Shown: piece by piece, positions 26,418 to 39,146 of the stretch | How the letters are laid out: each line of letters opens with the position of its first letter | Numbering within the stretch: position 1 is the first letter of the stretch | Source of the DNA: Rhodoferax antarcticus ANT.BR | GTDB taxonomy: Bacteria; Pseudomonadota; Gammaproteobacteria; Burkholderiales; Burkholderiaceae_C | Assembly (NCBI RefSeq): GCF_001938565.1 | Contig: NZ_MSYM01000007.1 | Coordinates: 268,336-332,335, forward strand | Direction: 5' to 3' | Length of the DNA stretch: 64,000 bases | The notes under the pieces: model-generated | Databases searched by the model: none | Seen by the model: only the letters and a program-made list of their open reading frames with translations | What the model was told of the DNA's origin: nothing | Translations under genes and position numbers: made by a program

Positions 26418-27824
26418 CTATTTTCCGATACAAAAACTCGAAAAAATAACCCCCAGCAAATCGTCTGACGTGAACTCACCGGTGATCTGGTTGAGTGCAT
26501 TTTGCGCCAGACGCAGCTCTTCGGCCAGTACATCGAGTGCCTGCGCCTGTTGCGCCAGATGCTGTGAGGCGACGGCCAGGTGATCTTGTGCCCGCCGCAA
26601 CGCCGTCACATGGCGCGCGCGGGCCGTAAAAATACCCTCGGCACCGGGCTGCCAGCCCGCCAACTGCAGCAGCTGGTGGCGCAGCACGTCCAGTCCCACA
26701 CCGGTTTTGGCCGACACCACCACCCCATGTTCTGGCACTTGGCTGGGTGCTGCATCGGCCTTGTTCCAGATATCCAGGATGGTGATGTTTTGAGGCAGTT
26801 TTTGGGTCATTGTCCTTGCTATTGCTGCGTCAGAAGCTATGTATTCCGTAGCATCCAGGCGCGTCAGATCATGCAGGAACAACACCGCATCCGCCTCAGC
26901 AATGGCGAGCCAGGCGCGCTCAATGCCGATTTTCTCCACCTCGTCATCACTCTCACGCAGCCCGGCGGTGTCGATCACATGCAGCGGCACGCCCTCGATT
27001 TGAATGGTTTGCTGCACCTTGTCGCGGGTGGTGCCCGGCACGGCGGTGACGATGGCCAGCTCGGCTCCGGCCAACGCGTTCAGCAGCGAGGACTTGCCTG
27101 CATTGGGCTGCCCGGCTAGCACCACCTTGATGCCTTCACGCAACAGTGCGCCCTGGCGCGCCTTCTGCAGCACCGCCAGCACACCCTGCTGCAGCTTCGA
27201 GAGCTGCCCAAGCGCATCGGCCTTGCGCAGGAAGTCAATTTCTTCCTCAGGAAAGTCCAGCGTGGCCTCCACCAGCATGCGTAGGTGGATCAGCGCGTCA
27301 CGCAACTGGTGAATCTCTTGGGAAAACGCGCCACTGAGTGAGCGGCTGGCACTGCGCGCGGCCGCCTCGGTGCTGGCGTCGATCAGGTCAGCAATGGCCT
27401 CGGCCTGCGTCAGGTCGATCTTGTCGTTCAAAAACGCCCGCTCGGAAAACTCGCCCGGCAGCGCCAGCCGCAGGTGCGCCAGCGTGGGGCGAGCGTCGGC
27501 GAGTGTTTGCCCGGCAGCTTCCAGGCAGCGCGCCAGCAACAGCTGCAACACCACCGGACCCCCATGGGCTTGCAGCTCCAGCACGTCTTCACCGGTGAAC
27601 GAATGTGGCGCGGGAAAGTACAGTGCCAGGCCATGGTCGATGGCCACGCCCTGCGCGTCCAAGAACCCGGTGTAGGTAGCTTCACGCGGGGTCAAAACCT
27701 TGTCGCACAGCGTGTGAATCAGAGCCTGCAGAGAGCGCCCGCTCACCCGCACAATGCCCACCGCGCCACGGCCGGGGGCGGTAGCAACGGCGACGATCGG
27801 ATCTTGGTGGCGTGGCAAGGTCAC
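26418..27824 (-). CDS. mnmE: tRNA uridine-5-carboxymethylaminomethyl GTPase MnmE
   Basis: A 468-residue protein with the N-terminal tetrahydrofolate-binding TrmE domain ([21 protein letters not shown]), a helical domain, an inserted G domain with [26 protein letters not shown] and NKAD, and the invariant C-terminal CIGK. With MnmG it modifies U34 of certain tRNAs. The TAG at 26418-26420 directly follows CIGK, so TAG is read as a stop in this organism. Confidence 0.95.
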   Translation of the reverse strand: MTLPRHQDPIVAVATAPGRGAVGIVRVSGRSLQALIHTLCDKVLTPREATYTGFLDAQGVAIDHGLALYFPAPHSFTGEDVLELQAHGGPVVLQLLLARCLEAAGQTLADARPTLAHLRLALPGEFSERAFLNDKIDLTQAEAIADLIDASTEAAARSASRSLSGAFSQEIHQLRDALIHLRMLVEATLDFPEEEIDFLRKADALGQLSKLQQGVLAVLQKARQGALLREGIKVVLAGQPNAGKSSLLNALAGAELAIVTAVPGTTRDKVQQTIQIEGVPLHVIDTAGLRESDDEVEKIGIERAWLAIAEADAVLFLHDLTRLDATEYIASDAAIARTMTQKLPQNITILDIWNKADAAPSQVPEHGVVVSAKTGVGLDVLRHQLLQLAGWQPGAEGIFTARARHVTALRRAQDHLAVASQHLAQQAQALDVLAEELRLAQNALNQITGEFTSDDLLGVIFSSFCIGK

Positions 27825-27893
27825 AGGGAGCCTTTCTGGCTAAAACGCTGAACCCAACTTAGGCAAGAGCTGATTGCCAGTGGACGATTTCTA

Positions 27894-27946
27894 TATGCTT
27901 TTTAGGCCTCTAGCCCTTGTGTATAAAGCGCTAGCAGCTACGTTTT
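27894..27946 (-). repeat. Dispersed intergenic repeat, copy 4
   Basis: In reverse orientation: GTAGCTGCTAGCGCTTTATA, then AAGGGCTAGAGGCC and TAAAAAGCATATA. Located in the mnmE-yidC gap; the rest of this 186-base gap shows nothing else. Confidence 0.8.
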
Positions 27947-28010
27947 TAAGAGTACCTGGGCATCACAGACTCGCACCCCCCATTTCGGAAGGAGAAAATG
28001 ATCAAACCCC

Positions 28011-29723
28011 TTAAAACTTCGGAAAGTGAAACTTCGGCGGCACGCCCATGCGGGTATTGATGAACCACTGTTGGGCGATTGACAGCACGTTGTTGGTAAT
28101 CCAGTACAGCACCAAGCCAGCCGGGAAGAAGAAGAACATGACGCTAAATGCCAGCGGCAAGAACCACATCATTTTGGCTTGCAGTGGGTCTGGCGGTGCC
28201 GGGTTCAGCGAGGTTTGCAGCACTGTGGTCAGGGCCATGACGACCGGCAGAATGAACAGCGGGTCTGGGCTTGAGAGGTCTTGGATCCAGCCCAGCCAAG
28301 GTGTGTTTCGCATTTCCACGCTGGACAGCAGCACCCAGTAGAGCGCAATAAACACCGGAATCTGGATCATGATCGGGAAGCAGCCACCCATCGGGTTGAC
28401 CTTTTCCTCGCGGTAGATACGCATCATCTCCATCTGCATCTTCTGCGGGTCAGCCTTCAGGCGCTCGCGCATCTCGGTGATCTTCGGGTTTACCGCTTTC
28501 ATCTTGGCCATGCTGGCATAAGCCTTGGCATTGAGCCAATAAAACGCGATCTTGAGCAGTACCACCAACGCGATGATCGACCAACCCCAGTTGCTGATCA
28601 CGTTGTGCAATTGCACCAACAGCCAGTACAGCGGCTTGGCCAGGATGGTCAGCCAGCCGTAGTCCTTAACCAATTCCAGACCAGGCGCCAGGGATTCGAG
28701 AATCGTCTCCTCTTGGGGACCGGCAAACAGCGTGGTCTCCACGGTCTTGCGTGCGCCAGGTGCCAGTTCCTGCAGCGGCGCAATCATGCCCACCGAGTAA
28801 AGATTGGTGTCCACCGTGCGCAAGAACAGGTCGCGCTGGATGCCATCACCCAGCAGCCAGGCGCTGGCAAAGTAGTGCTGCACCATGGCCACATAACCAT
28901 TGGTCGCAGACTTTTCGACATCGACCTTGTTCTTCTCGATGTCCTCAAAGCTGACTTTTTGGTACTTTTTGGCTTCGGTATAAACCGCTGGGCCGGTGAA
29001 GGTGAAGTAAAAGCTCGACTCGCCCGGCGGTTTGTTGCCGTCACGCACCAGTTGCAGGTATAGCTGCGGCACCACCGGCGTGTTGCCAACGTTGACCACC
29101 TCATGTTTGACCGTCATGGCATAACTGCCGCGTGTCAAGGTGTAGGTCTTGATCAGCTTGACGCCACCCACATCGGCTGACTCAAAACGCAGCTCCAGCG
29201 TCTGACTGCCGTCTTGTAGTTCGCGTTCCCCTGGCGCCAGCGTCATCACCGCCTTGTGGGTGGGCAAGGCCGGGCCGCCATTGGCGGCGATCAGACCCGA
29301 CTGGGCCAGGTAAACGCGCTCTTTGCTGTCATCGAGCAACACAAAGTTGCGCGAACTGTCAGCCATGTCCACGTGTTTGAGGAATTCGGTGCGCACCACC
29401 GAACCACCTTCGGTGTCAAACGTGACCTTCAGCACATCGGTTTTCACGACCACCTGCTCATGCACCGCCGCAGCCATGCCGCTTTGCGGTGCGGCAGAGC
29501 CTGTCGCCTTGGCAATATCAGCGCTAGACGCTACCGCGGTGGCTTGTGGAATGGCACTGGGCACGCCGCTGGTGGACGGCGCAGCGCCAGAGGCAGCAAC
29601 CACCGGCGTGGGCGAGGGGAAAAACGTTGTCTGGCGACCGTTGTAGACCTGCCATTGGTCCCACAGCATGACCAAAGACATGCCAAAAACCACCCACAGC
29701 ATCGTGCGACGAATATCGTTCAT
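28011..29723 (-). CDS. yidC: Membrane protein insertase YidC
   Basis: A 570-residue protein: helix at about 6-20, a large periplasmic beta-supersandwich domain (about 100-350), then the conserved five-helix insertase core with GWSIIALVVLLKIAFYWLN, the cytoplasmic coiled coil (MAKMKAVNPKITEMRERLK), and NPMGGCFPIMIQIPVFIALY. It inserts and folds inner-membrane proteins. Its start overlaps the yidD stop by four bases. Confidence 0.96.
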   Translation of the reverse strand: MNDIRRTMLWVVFGMSLVMLWDQWQVYNGRQTTFFPSPTPVVAASGAAPSTSGVPSAIPQATAVASSADIAKATGSAAPQSGMAAAVHEQVVVKTDVLKVTFDTEGGSVVRTEFLKHVDMADSSRNFVLLDDSKERVYLAQSGLIAANGGPALPTHKAVMTLAPGERELQDGSQTLELRFESADVGGVKLIKTYTLTRGSYAMTVKHEVVNVGNTPVVPQLYLQLVRDGNKPPGESSFYFTFTGPAVYTEAKKYQKVSFEDIEKNKVDVEKSATNGYVAMVQHYFASAWLLGDGIQRDLFLRTVDTNLYSVGMIAPLQELAPGARKTVETTLFAGPQEETILESLAPGLELVKDYGWLTILAKPLYWLLVQLHNVISNWGWSIIALVVLLKIAFYWLNAKAYASMAKMKAVNPKITEMRERLKADPQKMQMEMMRIYREEKVNPMGGCFPIMIQIPVFIALYWVLLSSVEMRNTPWLGWIQDLSSPDPLFILPVVMALTTVLQTSLNPAPPDPLQAKMMWFLPLAFSVMFFFFPAGLVLYWITNNVLSIAQQWFINTRMGVPPKFHFPKF

Positions 29724-30004
29724 GAAGACTTCTTTTCAGAGGAAGTTGAGATCAACCGGGTAAACACGCCACCTTGGTGACCTGAGCGCGCTGGCGGCAC
29801 CGGGTCCAAGCCACCATCACACCAGGGGTGGCAGCGCCCAATGCGCCTGAGCGTTAAATAACTCCCTTTGCCAGCACCATGGGTCTGCAACGCCTGCAAA
29901 GCATAGGCCGAGCAAGTCGGCTCGAAGCGACAGGATGAGCCCAGTGCCGGGCTGACGAACAAGCGGTAACCCTTTACCAGCAGGATCAGCAGGCGCGCCA
30001 TCAT
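29720..30004 (-). CDS. yidD: Membrane protein insertion efficiency factor YidD
   Basis: The product is about 93 residues. It has the YidD pattern: LLILLVKGYRLFVSPALG, then CRFEPTCSAYALQAL and GRCHPWCDGGLDPVP. It is a small membrane-associated helper of YidC. The start at 30004 or the following ATG at 30001 both fit; both overlap the rnpA stop. Order rnpA-yidD-yidC is canonical. Confidence 0.93.
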   Translation of the reverse strand: MMARLLILLVKGYRLFVSPALGSSCRFEPTCSAYALQALQTHGAGKGSYLTLRRIGRCHPWCDGGLDPVPPARSGHQGGVFTRLISTSSEKKSS

Positions 30005-30414
30005 GAGCGGCCTCCAGCCAGTGGCTCGGGCGCAGGCGCCGCTCGCGCAAACAACTGCTGCAACTCACCGCGCACCGCTGCCTTCAGGGCGTCAGAGGTG
30101 GCGCTCACAAAGTGCTGACGATCAAACCCGCTGCGCAGGCGCACCACATGCGCCGCGTGCGCCAAAGAGGATTCAAATTCTTGACTCACGGTGTAGACCT
30201 GACGCTTGATGGTGTTGCGGGTGACCGCACGCCTAGCCCAGCGCTTGGGCACCATGGCGCCCAGCCAGACATCGTCGACGGCGAAAAGCGTCTGGGCTGG
30301 TTCCGCGCGGCTGGCATGCAGAGGCGCACGATGCAGGACAAAGTGAGGTGTTCGCGCCAAGATCGAGCCAGCCAATACCGCCTGAAATTGTGGGCGGCTC
30401 TTGAGACGCTGCAA
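30001..30414 (-). CDS. rnpA: Ribonuclease P protein component
   Basis: A 137-residue basic protein with the RNase P signature KRWARRAVTRNTIKRQ (RNR-type motif). It binds the RNase P RNA and helps 5' processing of tRNA precursors. It lies between rpmH and yidD as in nearly all bacteria. Confidence 0.93.
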   Translation of the reverse strand: MQRLKSRPQFQAVLAGSILARTPHFVLHRAPLHASRAEPAQTLFAVDDVWLGAMVPKRWARRAVTRNTIKRQVYTVSQEFESSLAHAAHVVRLRSGFDRQHFVSATSDALKAAVRGELQQLFARAAPAPEPLAGGRS

Positions 30415-30465
30415 AGTCAGGCCGTTTGAAGAAGGCTGATCAGCCGCTGGCCCATCCCGCTGGAA

Positions 30466-30600
30466 TTAAACAGCCAGACGCTTGCGACCCTTGGCGCGAC
30501 GAGCGTTAATCACAGCGCGGCCGCCACGGGTTTTCATGCGGACCAAAAAACCGTGTGTGCGGGCGCGACGAATTTTGGAGGGTTGGTATGTGCGTTTCAT
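30466..30600 (-). CDS. rpmH: 50S ribosomal protein L34
   Basis: A 44-residue protein starting [18 protein letters not shown] and ending KGRKRLAV, diagnostic of L34. ATG at 30598-30600 gives the exact family length. First gene of the minus-strand origin block. Confidence 0.97.
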   Translation of the reverse strand: MKRTYQPSKIRRARTHGFLVRMKTRGGRAVINARRAKGRKRLAV

Positions 30601-30871
30601 TTTGAAAATCCTAAGAGGCAAAAGCGGTTGAGCGCAGCGCAAGTCAGCGCGCGAACCCAATCTACTGGCGATCGGGCTTCTCCTGAAAACTTCAGGGAAC
30701 CGCGGATTATCGCAAATTTTCTGGACCAGCATCTTGGCGCAGCAATGGTAATGACCTGTGAAGCCGTAAAGCACTGAAGATTCGGGGGTTGTCCCGGGTG
30801 TGGATAAGGTTTTGATAATTTAGAATATGAGGCACAACAATTTAAAACTATCCACACCAAGCTGACACCAC
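30601..30871. other. rpmH-dnaA intergenic region, probable oriC or part of it
   Basis: A perfect DnaA box TGTGGATAA (complement of TTATCCACA) lies at 30799-30807 and a near match CTATCCACA at 30848-30856, separated by an A/T-rich stretch (30804-30850). The divergent rpmH/dnaA arrangement is the usual origin context. Only two boxes are obvious by eye, so the exact oriC boundary remains open; promoters for both directions must also lie here. Confidence 0.6.
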
Positions 30872-32278
30872 ATGACGCAGGGATCCCCCCACCGAACAGA
30901 CCCCCCGGAAGTCCAGGGAACCCCCGATTTCTGGCAGACCTGTATCGACCAGTTGGCGCAGGAACTGCCCGAACAGCAGTTTCAGACCTGGATCAAGCCG
31001 TTGACAGCCCAGGTGTCTGACGATCTTTCCAAAGTCACCATTTTTGTTGCCAACCGCTTCAAGCTGGACTGGATCCGGGCGCAGTACAGCGCCCGCTTAT
31101 CCTCTCTGATGGAGCGACTTACCGGGCAGCCTGTGGCTATAGAGTTGGCGTTGGCCGCCCGCGAAGCCACGCCCAGAGCGCCCATGGCTACAGCGGCTGT
31201 CAACGTACCCGGCCAGCCAAGTGCACCGAGCCAGGACAACGCCGCCAATGAGCCACTTAAAAACCGCCTGAATGCCGGCTTGACCTTTGACACATTGGTC
31301 GAGGGCAGCGCCAACCGCATGGCGCGCGCTGCCGCCATGCATGTAGCGGGTATGCCCGGCCATTTGTACAACCCGCTGTTTATTTATGGTGGAGTCGGCT
31401 TGGGTAAAACCCATTTGATGCACGCTGTGGGTAACCAGTTGATCAGCGAGCGTGCCAACGCCAAAGTGCTGTACATCCACGCCGAACAGTTTGTCACCGA
31501 TGTGGTGAAGGCCTACCAGCGCAAGGCGTTTGATGAATTCAAGGAGCGTTATCACTCGCTAGACCTGCTGCTGATCGATGACGTGCAGTTTTTTGCCAAC
31601 AAGGAGCGCACGCAGGAGGAGTTTTTCAACGCGTTTGAGGCGCTGCTGGCGCGCAAATCACACATCGTGATGACCAGCGACACCTACCCCAAGGGCCTGG
31701 CTGACATCCATGAGCGGCTGGTGTCTCGCTTTGATTCCGGCCTGACGGTAGCGATTGAGCCGCCCGAGCTGGAAATGCGCGTGGCCATTTTGATCAACAA
31801 GGCGCACGTTGAAGGCATTGTGATGCCCGAAGAAGTGGCATTTTTTGTTGCCAAGAACGTGCGCTCCAACGTGCGCGAGCTCGAAGGTGCGCTGCGTAAG
31901 ATCCTGGCGTACTCGCGTTTCAACCAGAAAGAAATTTCGATCGCCTTGGCGCGTGAAGCGCTGCGCGATCTGCTGTCGATCCAAAACCGGCAAATCTCGG
32001 TGGAAAACATCCAGAAAACCGTGGCCGACTATTACAAGATCAAGATCGCCGACATGTATTCCAAGAAGCGCCCGGCCAGCATTGCCCGCCCGCGCCAGAT
32101 TGCCATGTACCTGGCCAAGGAGCTCACGCAAAAAAGCTTGCCCGAAATTGGCGAGCTGTTTGGCGGGCGCGACCACACCACAGTGCTGCACGCGGTGAGA
32201 AAAATTGGCGGGGAACGTCAGCAGTTGACCGAACTCAACCAACAGTTGCATGTGCTTGAACAAACCCTCAAAGGCTGA
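30872..32278 (+). CDS. dnaA: Chromosomal replication initiator DnaA
   Basis: A 468-residue protein: N-terminal domain I ([21 protein letters not shown]), a variable linker, AAA+ domain with Walker [17 protein letters not shown] and Walker [14 protein letters not shown], and domain IV with [14 protein letters not shown] that binds DnaA boxes. Upstream boxes suggest autoregulation. Confidence 0.97.
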   Translation: MTQGSPHRTDPPEVQGTPDFWQTCIDQLAQELPEQQFQTWIKPLTAQVSDDLSKVTIFVANRFKLDWIRAQYSARLSSLMERLTGQPVAIELALAAREATPRAPMATAAVNVPGQPSAPSQDNAANEPLKNRLNAGLTFDTLVEGSANRMARAAAMHVAGMPGHLYNPLFIYGGVGLGKTHLMHAVGNQLISERANAKVLYIHAEQFVTDVVKAYQRKAFDEFKERYHSLDLLLIDDVQFFANKERTQEEFFNAFEALLARKSHIVMTSDTYPKGLADIHERLVSRFDSGLTVAIEPPELEMRVAILINKAHVEGIVMPEEVAFFVAKNVRSNVRELEGALRKILAYSRFNQKEISIALAREALRDLLSIQNRQISVENIQKTVADYYKIKIADMYSKKRPASIARPRQIAMYLAKELTQKSLPEIGELFGGRDHTTVLHAVRKIGGERQQLTELNQQLHVLEQTLKG

Positions 32279-32348
32279 GGCGAATGAGTGGGAAAATAGC
32301 CCTTGCCGTATCGACCCATCCATTGACCAGTGACCGGAAGAAGACAAC

Positions 32349-33455
32349 ATGATTGTGATCAAAGACACCCAAAGTAAAGTGCTCTCTGTGCTCCAGGCCG
32401 TCTCAGGCATTGTGGAGCGGCGTCATACGCTGCCGATTCTGGCCAACGTCATGATCCGCAAAACCGGAACCAGCGTGCAACTCACCACCAGCGACCTGGA
32501 AATCCAGATCCGCACCACCGCTGACCTGGGTGGCGACACCGGCGATTTCACCACCACCGTGGGCGCACGCAAGCTCATCGACATTTTGCGCAGCCTGCCA
32601 GCTGACCAGACGGTGTCGCTCGAATCCAGCGCGGCCAAGCTGATTCTCAAAGGCGGCAAAAGCAAGTTCACCCTGCAAACCATGCCCGCCGAAGATTTTC
32701 CGCTGGTGCAAGAGTCGGCCAACTTTGGGCCGGTGTTCAGCGTGCCGCAAAAGACCCTTAAAAATCTGCTAAGTCAGGTGTCGTTTGCCATGGCGGTGCA
32801 CGACATCCGTTATTACCTCAACGGGATTTTGTTTGTGGCCGAGGGCAAACAACTCAGCCTGGTGGCCACCGACGGTCACCGTCTGGCCTTTGTCAGCGCC
32901 ACGCTCGACGTGGAAGTTCCCAAGCAAGAAGTGATCTTGCCACGCAAGACCGTGCTGGAGTTGCAGCGCCTGCTGTCAGACGCTGAGGGTGCCATTGAGA
33001 TGCAGTTTGCCAACAACCAGGCCAAGTTCAGCTTTGGCGGCATGGAATTTGTCACCAAGCTGGTGGAAGGCAAGTTTCCGGACTACAACCGTGTGATTCC
33101 GCGCAACCACCAAAACAGCATCATTCTGGGCCGCACCGCATTGTTGTCCACCCTGCAGCGCACCGCCATTCTGACCAGTGACAAATTCAAGGGGGTCCGC
33201 CTGAACATCGACCCTGGCACGCTTCGCGTGGCCGCCAACAACGCCGAGCAGGAAGAAGCGGTGGACGAGCTTGACATCGACTACAGCGGCGACAGCATCG
33301 AAATTGGCTTCAACGTCACTTACCTGATTGATGCTTTAAGCAACATGTCGCAAGAGATGATCAAGATCGAGCTCTCCGACGGCAACAGCTCCGCCCTGCT
33401 GACCATTCCCGAGAACGACCAATTCAAATATGTGGTGATGCCGATGCGTATTTAA
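32349..33455 (+). CDS. dnaN: DNA polymerase III beta subunit (sliding clamp)
   Basis: A 368-residue protein with the three-fold clamp architecture, for example SGIVERRHTLPILANVMI near the start and the C-terminal YVVMPMRI, the usual end of DnaN. ATG at 32349 is 70 bases after dnaA. Confidence 0.97.
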   Translation: MIVIKDTQSKVLSVLQAVSGIVERRHTLPILANVMIRKTGTSVQLTTSDLEIQIRTTADLGGDTGDFTTTVGARKLIDILRSLPADQTVSLESSAAKLILKGGKSKFTLQTMPAEDFPLVQESANFGPVFSVPQKTLKNLLSQVSFAMAVHDIRYYLNGILFVAEGKQLSLVATDGHRLAFVSATLDVEVPKQEVILPRKTVLELQRLLSDAEGAIEMQFANNQAKFSFGGMEFVTKLVEGKFPDYNRVIPRNHQNSIILGRTALLSTLQRTAILTSDKFKGVRLNIDPGTLRVAANNAEQEEAVDELDIDYSGDSIEIGFNVTYLIDALSNMSQEMIKIELSDGNSSALLTIPENDQFKYVVMPMRI

Positions 33456-33480
33456 GCCGCAAGCTGCAGCTGCACCCAAA

Positions 33481-33517
33481 CAAACCCGCGACGAGCAATC
33501 CGTTCTTTGCGGGTTTG
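33481..33517 (+). terminator. Inverted repeat between dnaN and gyrB, possible terminator or attenuator
   Basis: CAAACCCGC (33481-33489) and GCGGGTTTG (33509-33517) are perfect complements. The T-content after it is modest, so termination would be partial at most. Confidence 0.45.
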
Positions 33518-33542
33518 ATGTTTCCAGACTTCCCCGAGTTAA

Positions 33543-36164
<2,622 letters not shown>

Positions 36165-36240
36165 CCCTTTGGTCGAAAGAGCCCATCACCTCAAAAAACT
36201 GAGGCGGTACGGGTAAACCGGTGGCCGGTTCGGCTCGCGC

Positions 36241-36948
36241 TCAGGCGGTGTAAGGCAACAGCGCCTTCGCCGCGTCAATGCGCAAGGGCAGCTCGACAGC
36301 TTCATCGTTCATCACTTTGAGCAGAAAACGTTGGGCGTCCAGCGCAGCCCCACCCACGATAACGCTGCCTTTCGTAGCAGGGCTTGTTGCCGGGGCCAGC
36401 TTGACGGGCACCACAAACGGCTGCAGCACACTTAATGCTGCCTCCCATGCCGCAGGCTGGATGCTTTGCAGGCGGCACAACAGATCAGCCTGCCCATCCA
36501 CATTGGGTTGGCGGTCCAGCCAAGGGCCATCGGCAAAAATAGACGCCAAATCCGGGGCCACAAAAGCCGACCAATGGCCCGTGGCCTCTTGCAGCGCTGG
36601 CACCATTTGCCCAGGTGTTGAGGGCAGCAAAGGCATCAGACGCACCCGCTGCGGGGCCACGTCCCCAAGATAGCGCAGGCGCAAAGCCTCGAAAAACACC
36701 TGCGCCTGCGCCACGGGCACCGACGCTGCGAGTGAGAACCAAAGCTGGTAAGCATCAACACCTGAGACGGCAATGGCCGCGGCTGGTAGCGCCAGATCAG
36801 CCTGCACGCCCTGCCACACCGCGGCAAGCGCGGCCCAGTCAGCGGGGTGGGCCAGCGCCAGCACCATGGCGCGCACCTGTTCACCGGCACCGTCATCGCC
36901 ACCGTGCGGCAGGTAAAGGCGGTGCAACTCAGATTGCAAGCGGTTCAT
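36241..36948 (-). CDS. Hypothetical protein, about 235 residues
   Basis: From ATG at 36946-36948 the frame reads MNRLQSELHRLYLP; alternatives at 36978 and 36999 would approach or overlap the lipocalin gene. Content is Ala/Leu-rich and soluble, ending LRIDAAKALLPYTA. No motif is recognised. It is convergent with gyrB and downstream of the lipocalin gene on the same strand. Confidence 0.6.
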   Translation of the reverse strand: MNRLQSELHRLYLPHGGDDGAGEQVRAMVLALAHPADWAALAAVWQGVQADLALPAAAIAVSGVDAYQLWFSLAASVPVAQAQVFFEALRLRYLGDVAPQRVRLMPLLPSTPGQMVPALQEATGHWSAFVAPDLASIFADGPWLDRQPNVDGQADLLCRLQSIQPAAWEAALSVLQPFVVPVKLAPATSPATKGSVIVGGAALDAQRFLLKVMNDEAVELPLRIDAAKALLPYTA

Positions 36949-36995
36949 GGTGGGGGCGGTGCGGGCGTCATCAGGCATGCGCGACTCTACCCCAG

Positions 36996-37550
36996 TCAAT
37001 CCGACTGCACGCTCAGCTCCAGCCGCTTCAGATCAAACCCCCGGTTGGCGAGCCGCGCCAGCAAAGCGTCATAAGCTGCAGGCGCCACTTTGGCGGTGCG
37101 CGACAAAACCCACAGGTAGTCGCGCTTGGGCTCGCTCACCGCCACCAGCTGATAGGCCGGGTCCAGATCAATCACCCAATAGTCGCCCCAAACCGCCGCA
37201 ATGAACGACAACCAGGCCGGCGCAAACCGCACCTCCAGCTTGGCAGACTGCGCGTCTCCCAACTGCCGCACGGCACCAACCGCCTCGTCGATCTCACCGT
37301 CTGCCAGGCGGCAACGGTTGATAACCTGCACCCGGCCATCGGGCTGCTGGCTGTAGTTGGCCCGCGTGTCGGCCACGCATTTTTTCTGAAAACTGTTCGG
37401 GTACTTGGCAATCTCGTACCAGGTGCCCATGTAACGCGGCACATCCAGACTGGCGATAGGCGTCAGGGCAGGCACAGCGGGCGGCGCACCGTCTGCGCCA
37501 TGGACGAACCCTGCGCTAAGGGCGAGGAGGATGGTGTAGATGGCTTTCAT
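36996..37550 (-). CDS. blc: Lipocalin family protein (Blc-like)
   Basis: A 184-residue secreted lipocalin from ATG 37548-37550. Signal peptide MKAIYTILLALSAGFVHG; lipocalin signature YMGTWYEIAKYPNSFQKKC near residue 40; RDYLWVLSRT is the second structural block. No lipobox Cys, so likely periplasmic rather than an outer-membrane lipoprotein. It would bind small hydrophobic molecules. A longer in-frame start is rejected because it would hide the signal peptide. Confidence 0.88.
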   Translation of the reverse strand: MKAIYTILLALSAGFVHGADGAPPAVPALTPIASLDVPRYMGTWYEIAKYPNSFQKKCVADTRANYSQQPDGRVQVINRCRLADGEIDEAVGAVRQLGDAQSAKLEVRFAPAWLSFIAAVWGDYWVIDLDPAYQLVAVSEPKRDYLWVLSRTAKVAPAAYDALLARLANRGFDLKRLELSVQSD

Positions 37551-37593
37551 GGATTGGCTCTCGGTAGTGTGGGGCGGTGACTGGCAAGGCGTT

Positions 37594-37676
37594 TCAGGCC
37601 GCAACTGATGCTACCAGCGCCTCGGCGAGTTGGGCTTGGGCGGTCTGGCTGGTGGCCAAGCGCTGGCGCAAGTCTC
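37594..37676 (-). pseudogene. Possible C-terminal scrap of a type I restriction specificity subunit (HsdS)
   Basis: The minus strand reads DLRQRLATSQTAQAQLAEAL and then VASVAA before a stop at 37594-37596, like the C-terminal helix of many HsdS proteins (LRxRLxxAQxxQxQLAEALV). Immediately upstream the frame is closed by TGA. It lies on the same strand as, and downstream of, the broken hsdR. Only 26 residues, so the call is tentative. Confidence 0.35.
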
Positions 37677-37966
37677 AGTTGGATTTGAACTCGACCGTCG
37701 CCTGCTCACATGGCTGATGCAACAGCCCATCCAAAACAACTATCAACGCGTCTTCACTCCTGTCTTCTCCTTGTTGACCATCATTGCTACTGTCTAGGCA
37801 ACACTACCGCTGCTGTCTTGGCGCATGCTGTCTTGGATGAATTTGATGACGCTTGAGAGGTTGGATATGACGATATTCTTTTATATAAGAAATAGGGCTC
37901 TAGCCCTTATGGTATAAGCGCAAGCCACTATGAATGTAGTAGCTAACCCGATGGCTGCGCAAGGGT
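37677..37966. other. Non-coding stretch between the hsdS scrap and the AAA ATPase gene
   Basis: No coding frame seen. It contains short sequence with ACTGTCT-type repeats near 37780-37840 and one copy of the dispersed repeat. Confidence 0.4.
37887..37944 (-). repeat. Dispersed intergenic repeat, copy 5
   Basis: In reverse orientation: TAGTGGCTTGCGCTTATACC, then ATAAGGGCTAGAGCCC and a TTCTTATATA tail. Lies just past the end of the AAA ATPase gene. Confidence 0.75.
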
Positions 37967-39145
37967 CTATTCCTCCAGCCAGTCGAACTGTCGGGCCACA
38001 GGCGGCCAGGTCCCGGCCTGCGCGCGCTCGGTAAACCAGCGCAGCATGGCAGCGTCTTCTACGGCGTATTCGCTGCGGGCGGATTTCCAAATCAGACTGG
38101 GTTGGTGGGCGCGCAGGCCCTCTAGGGCTTTTTGCGCCTTGGCAACGCTGACCTTGGCGCCTGTTTTGTCGTTGTAGAACTGCAGGGCATCGGCGTCGTA
38201 GGGCCGAAAGCGTGTGCCTAGCGCCAGCATGCGCCAGAGTACCGCTTGCTCCAGCGGCCTCAAAGCCGTGTAGTCACTCTCCATTTGGGCCTCGTCGTTG
38301 CGCAGTTGCTCTGCCGCTTTGGTGAGCATGGCTTCTTCAAACCGGCCTGTGTGGCTGGCCAATGGACTCAGCACTTGGCCGAGAGCTTCCATAAAAAATT
38401 GGGGGCGTTGGCCAAACAAAGCAAAGGCATCCGACAAGGTGGCCTGATTCACTGCGCCCAGATCGGGGCGCTGGCGGATGATGAGGTCGGCAATATGCGC
38501 CACAAAGTTCGGGCCCAACTCGGGCATGCGTTGAATCTGCGAACCATAGAACGGCGCAGCATGGGTGTTGACCAGGCGCAGCAACTTGTCGCGGTCGGAG
38601 CCTGACGTCACCAGCATGAGTTTGATTTGGCCAGGCCGATTGAGCTGGTCGCGAGCAGACTTGAGAGCCGCCATGGCGGTCTCGCCTGCGTTGCTGGTCA
38701 AGGCGTGCTGCGCCTCGTCAATGATCAGCGCCACCGGACTTTTGGCCGCTTCGACCAGGGCACGCAAGGCGTCGGCCAAAGTGGCACCATCGACACGGCC
38801 AATTTTCGAGGTGTCGATTTTGATGCCCCCGACGCTGGTACTTTCCAGCCCGACGGACTTCGCGGTTTTGGCCACTACGCCCAGTTGCTTGATGAGGGCA
38901 CGGCCCACCGCCTGGGCAATCAGACTGCCTGGGTCACGTTGTTGATCAGCCCACAGATCGACATACACCACCACCACCTGCCGTCGTGTGAGCTCGGGCA
39001 TGAGATCAGACTGCAAGAAGGTGGATTTGCCAGTGCGCCGGGGAGCCGCCAGAAAAAGGCCATTGGGCGCATCAGTGAACGCCGCTTTGCCTTGCAAGGC
39101 ATCCGCCATGGTGGCGGCGAGATGGGTTCGCGGGTAGTACAGCAT
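37967..39145 (-). CDS. AAA-type ATPase with winged-helix-like C-terminus
   Basis: A 392-residue soluble ATPase. Walker A is LAAPRRTGKSTFL near residue 35, Walker B is PVALIIDEAQHAL near 140, and a sensor-1-like LMLVTSGSDRDKL follows. The C-terminal 130 residues look helical (LRPLEQAVLWRMLALG), as in winged-helix tails of ORC/STAND-type ATPases. It sits alone between a broken hsdR and an hsdS-like scrap, and has its own palindromic upstream region. Role unknown; a defence-associated or autoregulated ATPase is plausible. Frame fully intact. Confidence 0.75.
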   Translation of the reverse strand: MLYYPRTHLAATMADALQGKAAFTDAPNGLFLAAPRRTGKSTFLQSDLMPELTRRQVVVVYVDLWADQQRDPGSLIAQAVGRALIKQLGVVAKTAKSVGLESTSVGGIKIDTSKIGRVDGATLADALRALVEAAKSPVALIIDEAQHALTSNAGETAMAALKSARDQLNRPGQIKLMLVTSGSDRDKLLRLVNTHAAPFYGSQIQRMPELGPNFVAHIADLIIRQRPDLGAVNQATLSDAFALFGQRPQFFMEALGQVLSPLASHTGRFEEAMLTKAAEQLRNDEAQMESDYTALRPLEQAVLWRMLALGTRFRPYDADALQFYNDKTGAKVSVAKAQKALEGLRAHQPSLIWKSARSEYAVEDAAMLRWFTERAQAGTWPPVARQFDWLEE

Positions 39146-39146
39146 G

